Below, piece by piece: positions 26,515-34,536 of a stretch of 64,000 nucleotides of DNA. Every line of letters begins with the position of its first letter. Position 1 is the stretch's first letter. Source of the DNA: Pseudacidovorax sp. RU35E (lineage in GTDB: Bacteria; Pseudomonadota; Gammaproteobacteria; Burkholderiales; Burkholderiaceae_C); NCBI RefSeq assembly GCF_900156165.1, contig NZ_FTMY01000003.1, positions 372,001 to 436,000 of the forward strand. The letters run 5' to 3'. The notes beneath the pieces were generated by a model. It was not told where the DNA came from, ran no database searches, and saw only the letters and a list, made by a program, of their open reading frames with translations. A program made the position numbers and the translations under genes.

Positions 26515-26658
26515 GCGGCGACGCGCGCGCGGGCGCATGCCCCGCGCTCGCCGCGTGGGCTCGCCTACCCGCGCCTCGCCGGCTTCCTACAAGGGCCGGG
26601 CCGTGCGCGGCAACGATGGGTGTCGACTTTCCTTCCTCCACGCAAGGACCCCGACCCC

Positions 26659-27813
26659 ATGCTTGCCATGAACTACCGCGGCCCCTACCGGGTCCGCATC
26701 GACGAACGCGCCGAGCCCGAGATCGAGCATCCGGGCGATGCCATCGTGCGCGTCACCCGCAGCTGCATCTGCGGCTCGGATCTGCACCTCTACCACGGCC
26801 TGGTGCCCGACACCCGCGTCGGCACCACCTTCGGCCACGAGTTCACCGGCGTGGTCGAGCGCGTGGGGCCCGATGTGCAGCGCCTCAAGCCCGGCGACCG
26901 GGTGCTGGTGCCCTTCAACATCTTCTGCGGCACCTGCTTCTTCTGCAGCCGCGAGCTGTTCAGCAACTGCCACAACGTCAACCCCGAGGCCACCGCCGTG
27001 GGCGGCATCTTCGGCTACTCGCACACCACCGGCGGCTATGCCGGCGGGCAGGCCGAGTACGTGCGGGTGCCCATGGCCGACATCGGCCCCACGGTGCTGC
27101 CGGAGGGCCTGGACGAGGACGACGCGGTGCTGCTGACCGACGTCTTTCCCACCGGCTACCAGGCGGCGGAAATGGGCAGCATCCGCGAGGGCGACACGGT
27201 GGTGGTCTTCGGTGCGGGGCCGGTGGGCCTGTTCGCTGCCCGCTCGGCCTGGTTCATGGGGGCGGGCCGGGTGATCGTGGTGGACCACGTCGAATACCGC
27301 CTGGCCTTCGCCCGTGAGTTCGCCCATTGCGAGACGGTCGACTTCAAGTCGGTGCGCGACATGGCCATCCACATCAAGAAGATGACGGACGGCCTGGGCG
27401 CCGACGTGTGCATCGACTGCGTGGGCGCCGAGGCCGCCGGCAGCTTCGCGCAGACGCTGACGGGCGTGAAGCTCAAGCTGCAGGGCGGCGCCGCCACGGT
27501 GCTGCACTGGGCCATCAACTCGGTGCGCAAGGGCGGACATGTGTCCATCGTGGGCGTGTACGGCCCCACCTTCAACGCGCTGCCCATCGGCAACGCGGTG
27601 AACAAGGGCCTGACGCTGCGCATGAACCAGGCCTCGGTCAAGCGCCACCTGCCCAAGCTGATCGAGCACATCCAGGCCGGCCGCATCCGGCCCAGCGACA
27701 TCATCACCCACCGCTTGCCGCTGGAGGAGGTGGCCGAGGGCTACCACCTGTTCAGCAGCAAGCTGGACGACTGCATCAAGGTCGTGCTGCTGCCGCCCTC
27801 GGCGCGCGCCTGA
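26659..27813 (+). CDS. zinc-dependent alcohol dehydrogenase
   Basis: A 384-residue zinc MDR enzyme. Catalytic zinc ligands are in SCICGSDLHLYHG and GHEFTGVVE, the structural zinc cysteines in FCGTCFFCSRELFSNCHN, and the Rossmann motif in VVFGAGPVGLFAARSA. The architecture and insertions resemble the glutathione-independent formaldehyde/alcohol dehydrogenase group. The ATG at 26659, ten bases after AAGGA, is preferred to an ATG at 26620. The next two genes follow closely and may form a small stress-type operon. Confidence 0.87.
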   Translation: MLAMNYRGPYRVRIDERAEPEIEHPGDAIVRVTRSCICGSDLHLYHGLVPDTRVGTTFGHEFTGVVERVGPDVQRLKPGDRVLVPFNIFCGTCFFCSRELFSNCHNVNPEATAVGGIFGYSHTTGGYAGGQAEYVRVPMADIGPTVLPEGLDEDDAVLLTDVFPTGYQAAEMGSIREGDTVVVFGAGPVGLFAARSAWFMGAGRVIVVDHVEYRLAFAREFAHCETVDFKSVRDMAIHIKKMTDGLGADVCIDCVGAEAAGSFAQTLTGVKLKLQGGAATVLHWAINSVRKGGHVSIVGVYGPTFNALPIGNAVNKGLTLRMNQASVKRHLPKLIEHIQAGRIRPSDIITHRLPLEEVAEGYHLFSSKLDDCIKVVLLPPSARA

Positions 27814-27836
27814 CGAACGGACACGGAGGCACTCCC

Positions 27837-28373
27837 ATGGCAGACACCACGACGAACGATTCGGCATCCTCTTCTGCGGCCACGCCTGCGCGCCATGCCC
27901 ACATCCCCGGTTGGGGCGTGGACCGCGAGCGCAGCAGCCGCCCCGCCGTGCCGATGGAGCGCACGCCGCCCCGGCTGGAGGGCGTGCACTGGACGCAACC
28001 CGCGCAGCAGCCCCAGACGGTGGAGGTGCTGTGCTCCACCGAGCGAGACAGCACGATCACGCCCATCTTCGGCAGCACGCTGCCGCCGCAGGGCGCAAGC
28101 GGCGGGCTTCGGCGCGCTGCCTTCCGTTTCAGCGAGAACGACCTGCGCCACTGGCTGATCCTGCTGCTGGCCGACCGTACCGACATGGTCGAAGGCGTGA
28201 TCGACGACCTGCGCCGCGGCCATGTGCCCAACGTGGTCGCCGAGATGGGCCTGGGCGCCGCCTGGACGCACGACCGGCCGAGGCTGGTGCGCAAGCTGGC
28301 CTGGACGGCCGGCAGCGCCGTGCTGCTGTGCTGGCTGATGGGCCGCAAGCGCGGCAGCCGGCGCGTGCGCTGA
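27837..28373 (+). CDS. hypothetical membrane-anchored protein
   Basis: A 178-residue protein that I do not recognise. Residues 1-60 are polar, Ser/Thr/Pro-rich and probably disordered. Residues 60-150 are mixed and contain an ENDLRHWLILLLADRTDMVEGVIDDLRRGH segment with helical character. Near the C-terminus one hydrophobic helix (GSAVLLCWLMG) is followed by a basic tail (RKRGSRRVR), as in a tail-anchored cytoplasmic protein. GGAGG at 27825-27829 supports the ATG. It sits 23 bp after the alcohol dehydrogenase gene and before the hemerythrin gene. Confidence 0.75.
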   Translation: MADTTTNDSASSSAATPARHAHIPGWGVDRERSSRPAVPMERTPPRLEGVHWTQPAQQPQTVEVLCSTERDSTITPIFGSTLPPQGASGGLRRAAFRFSENDLRHWLILLLADRTDMVEGVIDDLRRGHVPNVVAEMGLGAAWTHDRPRLVRKLAWTAGSAVLLCWLMGRKRGSRRVR

Positions 28374-28435
28374 GCCGCCGCGCATGACCTTGTCCGCGGT
28401 CCCGCGACCACGATTCCTCAGAGAACGGAAGCCCC

Positions 28436-29017
28436 ATGATGCGAACCGCCACCGAATGCCTGGCGCCCTACGCCACCAACATGATCCGGCTCGACCACAC
28501 GCACGTGGTCGCCACCTTCCACCAGTACCGCACGACCGACAACCCGCGCGTGAAGCGCGGGCTGGTCGACCAGGTCTGCCTGGCGCTGGAGGTCCATGCG
28601 CAGCTGGAGGAGGAGATCTTCTATCCCGCGCTGCGTGCTGTCGCAGGCGATGAGGAGGCCATGCAGAAGAGCGTGCCCGAGCACGACGAGATGAAGCGGC
28701 TGATCGGTCGCCTGCGCGGCATGGAGGCCGACGATGGGGCCTTCGACGACACCTTCATGGAACTGCTGCGCGACGTGCTGCACCATGTGGCGGACGAAGA
28801 GACCATCCTGCTGCCGCTGGCCGAACGACGGCTGCATGACCGCCTGGGCGAGCTGGGCTTGGCCGTGACCAAACGGCGCATGGAGCTGCTGGTGCCCCGC
28901 ACTGGCGAACTGGCCTCGGCCATGGCGCGGTCGATGTCGCTGGGCACGCTGGCCGCCACGGCCGCCGTCGCGGCGGCGCTCACGGCGCGGTGCCTGCGGC
29001 CGCGCAGATCGGCCTGA
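28436..29017 (+). CDS. hemerythrin-domain protein
   Basis: A 193-residue protein with a four-helix hemerythrin/HHE domain. Candidate diiron ligands are His in RLDHTHVVATFHQYR, His/Glu in EVHAQLEEEIFYPAL, His in PEHDEMKRL and His/Glu in LHHVADEETILLPLAE. After about residue 140 an extra helical segment leads to a hydrophobic stretch (LGTLAATAAVAAALTA) and a basic end, which suggests a membrane anchor. It may sense or scavenge O2, NO or iron. It is probably co-transcribed with the alcohol dehydrogenase and the unknown protein before it. Confidence 0.83.
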   Translation: MMRTATECLAPYATNMIRLDHTHVVATFHQYRTTDNPRVKRGLVDQVCLALEVHAQLEEEIFYPALRAVAGDEEAMQKSVPEHDEMKRLIGRLRGMEADDGAFDDTFMELLRDVLHHVADEETILLPLAERRLHDRLGELGLAVTKRRMELLVPRTGELASAMARSMSLGTLAATAAVAAALTARCLRPRRSA

Positions 29018-29027
29018 GCGCAGCGGC

Positions 29028-29933
29028 TCAGCCGCCGTCTGCACCGAGTGCGGCCAGCCGTTCGCGCAGGAACTCGGCGAAGGCATAGGCGATCACCGGC
29101 AGCTGCCGCCCCCGCAGGCATCCCAGCACCAGCTCACCCTGCGGAAAGGCGCGGTCCTCGATGGCGCGGGCCACCAGGTCGGGCGTCGTGAGGTCGGTTC
29201 CAATGGCCATCTGGAAGGTGATCGACCGCCGGTCGGCCAGGCAGCCGAGCAGGAATTCGAAGCTGTTGCTTTCCACCATGGGCTGGAAGCGGATGGAGCT
29301 GCGCGACAGAAAGCGCTCCAGTAGCTGCCGCCCACCGATGTCGCGGTTGGGCAGCACCAGCGGATAGTCGGCGCAATCGCGCAAGCGCAGCGCGCTGCGG
29401 CCGGCCAGCGGATGCTCGGCATGCATCATGGCCATCAGCCGCTGGCCGGCCACGTCCAGGCGCTGGATGTCCGATTCGGCGGGCAGGTTGAACACCAGGG
29501 CCAGGTCGGTGTCCAGGCTGCGCAGGGCCTCGGCCGCGTGCACATGGTCGCCGATGCGCGCGTCGAAGGCCACCAGCGGATGCGTCTCGCGGAAGGCGGC
29601 GATGGCCGCGGGCAGGAAGCGGGGCGCCAGCGCCTGGCTGGCCACCAGCCGCACCCGGCCGCGGCGCAGGCCCTGCAACTCCTCGATCTCGGAGCGCACG
29701 CGCTCCAGCTCCGCGCCCCGGTCGCGGACATAGCGCACGAACAGCTCGCCCGCGGCCGTGAGCCGCATGCCCCGCGGCAGCCGTTCGAAGAGCGGCGTGC
29801 CCAGCTCCTCCTCGATGTCCTGGATGCGGCGGTTGACCGCCGAGGGCGCCACATGCAGGCGCTCGGCTGCCTGGCGGATGGATCCGATGCGCGCCACTTC
29901 ATCGACGTAGCGCAGCAGGCGCAGGTGGTTCAT
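29028..29933 (-). CDS. LysR-family regulator
   Basis: A 301-residue LysR-type regulator. The winged helix spans residues 1-60 (LRLLRYVDEVARIGSIRQAAERLHVAPSAVNRRIQDIEEELG), followed by a two-lobed effector domain. The start is the ATG at 29933. It overlaps the stop of the upstream XRE-family gene by ATGA, so both regulators are made from one message. Together they are divergent from the long ring-degradation gene string that begins at 30935. Confidence 0.88.
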   Translation of the reverse strand: MNHLRLLRYVDEVARIGSIRQAAERLHVAPSAVNRRIQDIEEELGTPLFERLPRGMRLTAAGELFVRYVRDRGAELERVRSEIEELQGLRRGRVRLVASQALAPRFLPAAIAAFRETHPLVAFDARIGDHVHAAEALRSLDTDLALVFNLPAESDIQRLDVAGQRLMAMMHAEHPLAGRSALRLRDCADYPLVLPNRDIGGRQLLERFLSRSSIRFQPMVESNSFEFLLGCLADRRSITFQMAIGTDLTTPDLVARAIEDRAFPQGELVLGCLRGRQLPVIAYAFAEFLRERLAALGADGG

Positions 29934-30829
29934 GCGCCCATTGTGGTGTCTGCATGGGCATGCAGCAGGCGCGCCAGTTCTGCGCTGGCGGCTGCGCCCT
30001 TCAGGGCCGAATCCCACAGGCGCGCGGCGAGTGTCTCGTGCAGGCGCAACGCTTCCTCGTCCTCGCTGATCATGGCTACGCCGTAGTGCAGGTTGGTCGG
30101 CTCAACGATCCGGAAGGGGCTGGTCACGAGTACGCGGCGCCCGTGCGGCAACTGGACCAGCTGGAAGCCGCTGGTCGGCAGCGGCTGGGTGGTCAGCACG
30201 ACCTGGATGCCCATCGGCGGCGAGGCAATGAGGCCGGCCAGGCGCTCCATTTCGCGCCGCGCGGCGAGCCGCCGGGCGGTGCGCTCGGCCGCGGGCAGGC
30301 GCGGGTGGCCGCCGAGCCCGTGCGTCAGGTAACGCTCGATGTCGCTCACCGGCACGATGTTGACGAGCGCCGGCCGGTTGCGTGTGAAGGCGGCCTTGCG
30401 CTTGGCCAGCAGGTGCATCAGCCGTTCGGCCTCGGCCGGGCTCAGGGCGGTCTGGTCGTCGCGCTGATCGACCAGGCGCTCGGCCAGCGCGGCGTCGTAG
30501 GCGTCCGAGCTCAGCATGTAGGCCTGCGGCCCGAACACCACGGTCATCTGCGTGGCCTCGGCCTCCAGCCGCTGCTGGCGATCGAAGAACAGCATGCCGT
30601 GGGTGATGTACTCGTTGCCCAGGCCGAGCAGGGCCCCGGTGGAGGTTTCGTACAGCCGGGCCAGCCTTTCCAGCACCTCGAGCTTGACCACCTCGCCCGA
30701 CTCGTAGCGGTAGAGCAGCGCGCGGGAGATGCCCGCCGCGCGCGCCACCTGCTCGGTGCTCAAACGCGCATCCTGGCGCCGGCTGCGCAGGCGCTCGCCG
30801 ATGTGGGCGTAGTGGTGCGTGGTGGTCAT
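29930..30829 (-). CDS. XRE-type transcriptional regulator with unknown C-terminal domain
   Basis: A 299-residue protein. Residues 9-65 form an XRE/Cro helix-turn-helix (IGERLRSRRQDARLSTEQVARAAGISRALLYRYESGEVVKLEVLERLA). The remaining ~230 residues have no cupin or peptidase motif that I recognise. They contain a possible ligand domain (IQVVLTTQPLPTSGFQLVQLPHGRRVLVTSPFRI). It is divergent from the alpha/beta hydrolase gene at 30935 and is the best candidate to bind the palindrome at 30884-30896. Confidence 0.83.
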   Translation of the reverse strand: MTTTHHYAHIGERLRSRRQDARLSTEQVARAAGISRALLYRYESGEVVKLEVLERLARLYETSTGALLGLGNEYITHGMLFFDRQQRLEAEATQMTVVFGPQAYMLSSDAYDAALAERLVDQRDDQTALSPAEAERLMHLLAKRKAAFTRNRPALVNIVPVSDIERYLTHGLGGHPRLPAAERTARRLAARREMERLAGLIASPPMGIQVVLTTQPLPTSGFQLVQLPHGRRVLVTSPFRIVEPTNLHYGVAMISEDEEALRLHETLAARLWDSALKGAAASAELARLLHAHADTTMGA

Positions 30830-30873
30830 GGCTGCTGCCGTCTCGTTAATGAGTCAGTTCGCGAAATTGCACG

Positions 30874-30902
30874 TTGTGACGCCGGTCGGGCCGACCTACG
30901 CT
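30874..30902 (+). promoter_or_regulatory. promoter with embedded palindrome upstream of ring-degradation string
   Basis: TTGTGA (30874-30879), a 17-bp spacer and TACGCT (30897-30902) form a moderate sigma-70 promoter 33 bp before the ATG at 30935. The spacer holds a perfect palindrome: GGTCGG (30884-30889), G, CCGACC (30891-30896). An operator at this place would block RNA polymerase. It lies between the divergent XRE/LysR regulator genes and their probable target. Confidence 0.45.
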
Positions 30903-30934
30903 GACCCGCCATCGCAACACCTTACGCAACGAAC

Positions 30935-31702
30935 ATGCCCACCATCTCCGTCGACGGGGTGCCCGTCCACTACGCCGAGGCCGGCAGCGGCGAGCGCGCC
31001 ATCGTCTTCATGCACGGCGGCTTCGGCAGCTCCTCTGAACTGTGGGAGCGCACCCTGAAGGCGCTCCCGCCCGGCTGGCGCGGCTATGCCATCGACAACT
31101 TCCTGCGCTCGGCCGCGCCACCCGACGGGTACAGCGTGCAGTCGCTGGCCCGCCGCGTGCGTGGCTTCGTGGATGCGCTGGGCCTCGAGAAGCCGGTGAT
31201 CGGTGGCCATTCGATGGGCGGCGTGGTGAGCCAGATCGCCGCCTCGAACGACCCCGGGCGCTACGGTGGCGTGGTGCTGGTGTGCACCGGCGCCTTCATG
31301 ACCAACCACACGCTGGGCCGTGTGCTGCTGCAGGACCTGCGCGACAACGGCCATGCCAACCTGCGCGAGATCAGTGCGCACTGGTTCCGCGAACTGCCCG
31401 AGGGCTTCTTCGAGGGCTATGTAGAGCGCGCGCAGACGGCGCCGCTGGCAGCCATGATCGACGTGCAGCAGAGCCTGCTCTACACCGACTGCCGGCCGCT
31501 GCTGCCGAAGATCACCGCGCCAACGCTGGTGGTGTTCGGCGCCCACGACGCGGGCCGCACCATCGATCACGCGAACACGCTGCTGGCCGGCATTCCGAAC
31601 AGCCGCCTGGCCCGCATGCCCGACAGCGGGCACACGCCGATGGTCGAGACGCCTGCGGCATTCGACGCCGCGCTGCACGCCTTCCTGCTCGAAACCCACT
31701 GA
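30935..31702 (+). CDS. alpha/beta hydrolase
   Basis: A 255-residue alpha/beta hydrolase. The oxyanion motif is HGGFGSSSELW, the nucleophile Ser in GGHSMGGVVS (about residue 93) and the catalytic His in DSGHTPMVETP. The acid is probably the Asp in GAHDAGR. It has no signal peptide. It belongs to the broad family that contains C-C hydrolases, esterases and amidases. It is the first gene of the 30935-42694 string, directly behind the candidate regulated promoter, so it may act on the imported substrate. Confidence 0.85.
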   Translation: MPTISVDGVPVHYAEAGSGERAIVFMHGGFGSSSELWERTLKALPPGWRGYAIDNFLRSAAPPDGYSVQSLARRVRGFVDALGLEKPVIGGHSMGGVVSQIAASNDPGRYGGVVLVCTGAFMTNHTLGRVLLQDLRDNGHANLREISAHWFRELPEGFFEGYVERAQTAPLAAMIDVQQSLLYTDCRPLLPKITAPTLVVFGAHDAGRTIDHANTLLAGIPNSRLARMPDSGHTPMVETPAAFDAALHAFLLETH

Positions 31703-31713
31703 GGACCTCCACC

Positions 31714-32496
31714 ATGTTCCGACGCTCCCTCCTCGCCCTGGCCGTGGCGGCCGGCGGCTCCTTGCTCACGATGCCGGCCGCGCTGGCCGACACGCTCGAC
31801 GACGTGCAGAAGGCCGGCGTGCTGCGCGTCGCCATCACGCTCGACTACCCGCCTTTCGGCTCGGTCGATGCCAACATGAGCCCGCAGGGCTACGACGTGG
31901 AATTCGCCAACCTGATGGCGGCCGCACTGGGCGTGAAAGCCGAGCTGGTGCGGGTGACGGCCCAGTCCAAGATCCCGACCATGGCCACGCGCAAGGCGGA
32001 TCTGCTGCTCAACATCGGCCGCAACGAAGAGCGCGCCAAAGTGGTGGACTTCACGCAGCTGTACGCGCCTTACTACATCGGCGTGTTCGGCCCGGTCGAC
32101 CAGACCGCCACGGGCGTGGCCGACCTGGCCGGCAAGAAGATCGCGGTGACGCGCGGCACGCTGGAGGACCAGCTGCTCACCAAGATGGCGCCGCCGGAGG
32201 CCGCGATCCAGCGCTATGAGGACCACAGCAACACCATCAGCTCCTTCCTGAGCGGACAGAGCGACCTCATGTCCGTCGGCAACATCGTGGCCGCGGCCAT
32301 CATGGAGAAGAACCCCCCGCGCAAGCCCGAGCAGAAGTTCCTGCTGATGAACTCGCCCGTGTGCGCCGCCGTCACCAAGGGCGAGCAGCGGTTGCTCGAG
32401 CGGATCAACGCCGCCATCACCGAACTCAAGACCAACGGCCGGCTCGCCGCCATGGCCACGCGCTGGCTCAAGCAGCCGCTGCCGGCCAATCTCTGA
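31714..32496 (+). CDS. amino-acid-type ABC receptor without partner genes
   Basis: A 260-residue SBP_bac_3-family periplasmic protein. A signal peptide of about 25 residues (MFRRSLLALAVAAGGSLLTMPAALA) precedes LDDVQKAGVLRVAITLDYPPFGSVDANMSPQGYDVEFANLMAA, the diagnostic family start. No polar-amino-acid permease or ATPase is adjacent, so it must borrow a membrane component or act as a sensor. It follows the hydrolase after 11 bp. The ligand is probably a small polar or amide compound. Confidence 0.85.
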   Translation: MFRRSLLALAVAAGGSLLTMPAALADTLDDVQKAGVLRVAITLDYPPFGSVDANMSPQGYDVEFANLMAAALGVKAELVRVTAQSKIPTMATRKADLLLNIGRNEERAKVVDFTQLYAPYYIGVFGPVDQTATGVADLAGKKIAVTRGTLEDQLLTKMAPPEAAIQRYEDHSNTISSFLSGQSDLMSVGNIVAAAIMEKNPPRKPEQKFLLMNSPVCAAVTKGEQRLLERINAAITELKTNGRLAAMATRWLKQPLPANL

Positions 32497-32508
32497 AGCG
32501 CCGGCGGA

Positions 32509-32529
32509 CCGTTGCCGCAACGGCAACGG
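32509..32529. promoter_or_regulatory. perfect 9-bp inverted repeat, operator or weak terminator
   Basis: CCGTTGCCG (32509-32517) and CGGCAACGG (32521-32529) are perfect inverted arms around CAA, 12 bp after the receptor stop. No T tract follows, so an intrinsic terminator is unlikely; an operator or an mRNA-stabilising hairpin is more plausible. It starts a 97-bp gap within an otherwise tightly packed gene string. Confidence 0.5.
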
Positions 32530-32565
32530 CGCTACCGCGATAAAGCGCCGGAAAGTGAGCGCCAG

Positions 32566-32585
32566 TGGCACGGGCGATGCGTGCC
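32566..32585 (+). promoter_or_regulatory. possible second sigma-54 promoter or inverted repeat
   Basis: TGGCAC (32566-32571), five bases and ATGCG (32577-32581) keep the GG-10-GC spacing of sigma-54 promoters, with an imperfect -12 box. The same bases also form a GGCACG/CGTGCC inverted repeat (32567-32572, 32580-32585). A start near 32592 would leave the ATG at 32594 almost leaderless, which weakens the promoter reading. Confidence 0.28.
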
Positions 32586-32593
32586 CCTGACGC

Positions 32594-33436
32594 ATGCACA
32601 GCGATGAACGCACTTCCGGCACCAAGTTGGACACGGCCCCCGGCGACACCCCCGGCTTCGGCCCCGCGGCCGCCAACCGCTGGCAGTTGCAGGACGGGCG
32701 CCTGAGCCTGGTCCGCACGCCGCCGGCGCCGCGGCCGCTGGCGCTGCCGGCACAGCCCGAATCGCTGGTGATCGACCTGGCCCGCACCGCCCTGGTGGTG
32801 GTCGACATGCAGAACGACTTCTGCCACCCCGAAGGCTGGTTCGGCCAGAAGGGTCTGGACGTGCAGGCCGCGCGCCGGCCCATCCCGGTGCTGCAGGCGC
32901 TGCTGCCCGCCTGGCGCCGCGGGGGCAGCCCGCTCGTCTGGTGCAACTGGGGCATCCGTGCCGACCGGCGCAACCTCGGCCCCACGGTGCAGTTCAAGGG
33001 CAAGCGCACGGCCGAGGGTGTGGGCTACGGCGAGCGCTCGCCCGTCGACCACGGCCCGTCGCTGGTGCAGGGCAGCTGGGGTGCGGCGCTGATCGACGAA
33101 CTCGCGGCCGAGCCCGGCGACATCCTGGTGCACAAGCACCGGCTCTCGGGCTTCTGGGACAGCGAACTCGACAGCGTGCTGCGCAACGCCGGCATCACCA
33201 CGCTGCTGTTCGCCGGCATCAACACCGACCGCTGCGTGTTCTCGACGCTGCAGGACGCGGCCTTCCTGGGCTACGACTGCGTGCTGCTGGAGGACGCCTG
33301 CAGCACCTCGTCGCCCGGCTACGTGACCGATGGCGTGCTCTACCTCGTGCGCCTGCTGCACGGCTTCACCGCCCGCGCCGCCGACCTGGGCGCGGCGCTC
33401 GCCGATCTTTCCGACCTTCCTTCCCAACCCGACTGA
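32594..33436 (+). CDS. isochorismatase-fold cysteine hydrolase
   Basis: A 280-residue hydrolase. The triad Asp is in VVVDMQNDFC (about residue 70), the Lys in LVHKHRLSGF and the Cys in GINTDRCVFSTL. The first 55 residues are an extension that is polar and Pro/Ala-rich. It differs from the BiuH pair of the other operon: the KxxRxSGFWDSELDS block is the form found in ureidoacrylate hydrolase RutB and related amidases. A ureido-acid or carbamate substrate is therefore plausible. No strong ribosome site precedes the ATG at 32594, so the start is uncertain. Confidence 0.82.
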   Translation: MHSDERTSGTKLDTAPGDTPGFGPAAANRWQLQDGRLSLVRTPPAPRPLALPAQPESLVIDLARTALVVVDMQNDFCHPEGWFGQKGLDVQAARRPIPVLQALLPAWRRGGSPLVWCNWGIRADRRNLGPTVQFKGKRTAEGVGYGERSPVDHGPSLVQGSWGAALIDELAAEPGDILVHKHRLSGFWDSELDSVLRNAGITTLLFAGINTDRCVFSTLQDAAFLGYDCVLLEDACSTSSPGYVTDGVLYLVRLLHGFTARAADLGAALADLSDLPSQPD

Positions 33437-33448
33437 GGAGCCTTCGCC

Positions 33449-34498
33449 ATGACCTCGACCCTCTCCCTGTTCGCCCGCCGACTGCGGCCTCTGCTCGGCG
33501 CCGCCGCCCTGGCGCTGGCCGCGCTGCCGGCCGCTGCGCAGACGCCCATCAAGCTGGTGCTCAACTGGAAGTACGAAGGCCCGCAGGCCTGGTTCTTCCT
33601 GGCGCAGGACCGTGGCTATTTCAAGCAGGAAGGCCTGGACGTCACCATCGACCAGGGCGAGGGCTCGGCCGCCTCGATCCCCAAGGTCGCGGCGGGCACC
33701 TACCAGGCCGGCTTCGGCGACATGAACGCGCTGATCGACCTGGCCTCCAAGCGGCCGGCCGATGCGCCGGTGGGCGTGTACATGCTCTACAACACGCCCC
33801 CCTTCGCCGTGGTGGTGCGCAGCGACAGTCCCATCAAGACGCCGAAGGACCTCGAAGGCAAGACCCTCGGCGGCCCCGCCAACGACGGCGCGCTCAAGCT
33901 CTTCCCGGCCTTCGCCAAGCTCGCCAAGATCGACCCCGCCAAGGTCACGATCTCGAACATGGCGCCCAACCTGCGCGAGCAGATGCTGGTGCGCGGCCAG
34001 ATCGACGGCGCCTTCGGCTATGTCACCACCGTGAGCTTCAGCGCCCGCGGCATGGGGCTGGACCCGGCCAAGGACCTGCGCTTCATCCGCTACGGCGACC
34101 ACGGCATGGACCTCTATGCCAACACCGTCTTCTTCTCGCGCAGCTTCGTGCAGGACAAGCCCCAGGCCGTGACCGGCTTCGTGAAGGCCCTCAACCGCGC
34201 CATCAAGGACGTGCTGGCCAACCCCGACGCCGGCATCGACGCGGTGATGAAGCGCGAGCCGCTGCTCAAGCGCGACGTCGAGAAGGAGAAGCTCCTGGCC
34301 ACGCTCAAGAACGACATGAGCCATCCCGAGATCGCCCGCATCGGCCTGGGCGACGTGGACGACGCGCGGCTGAAGAAGGCCATCGGCATCGTGGCCGAGG
34401 CCAACCAGCTGCCGCGCCAGCCCGAGGTGGGCGAGGTCTTCGACCGCCGTTTCCTGCCGGCGCGCGCCGAGCGCCCCTCCAGCACCGTCGCGCCCTGA
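33449..34498 (+). CDS. NMT1/THI5-type ABC receptor (copy 1)
   Basis: A 349-residue periplasmic receptor. The signal peptide (residues 1-30, ending LPAAAQ) is followed by [42 protein letters not shown], the core signature of NMT1/THI5-like proteins, some of which bind pyrimidines. It is a clear paralogue of the receptor at 39723-40784 and shares the C-terminal [10 protein letters not shown] block (here [10 protein letters not shown]). It is separated from the single permease/ATPase pair by three enzyme genes. Two receptors sharing one membrane complex would widen substrate range. Confidence 0.88.
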   Translation: MTSTLSLFARRLRPLLGAAALALAALPAAAQTPIKLVLNWKYEGPQAWFFLAQDRGYFKQEGLDVTIDQGEGSAASIPKVAAGTYQAGFGDMNALIDLASKRPADAPVGVYMLYNTPPFAVVVRSDSPIKTPKDLEGKTLGGPANDGALKLFPAFAKLAKIDPAKVTISNMAPNLREQMLVRGQIDGAFGYVTTVSFSARGMGLDPAKDLRFIRYGDHGMDLYANTVFFSRSFVQDKPQAVTGFVKALNRAIKDVLANPDAGIDAVMKREPLLKRDVEKEKLLATLKNDMSHPEIARIGLGDVDDARLKKAIGIVAEANQLPRQPEVGEVFDRRFLPARAERPSSTVAP

Positions 34499-34536
34499 CC
34501 ACTCCGACAAGCCCCCTGAAGAAAGAAGAGACCGCC

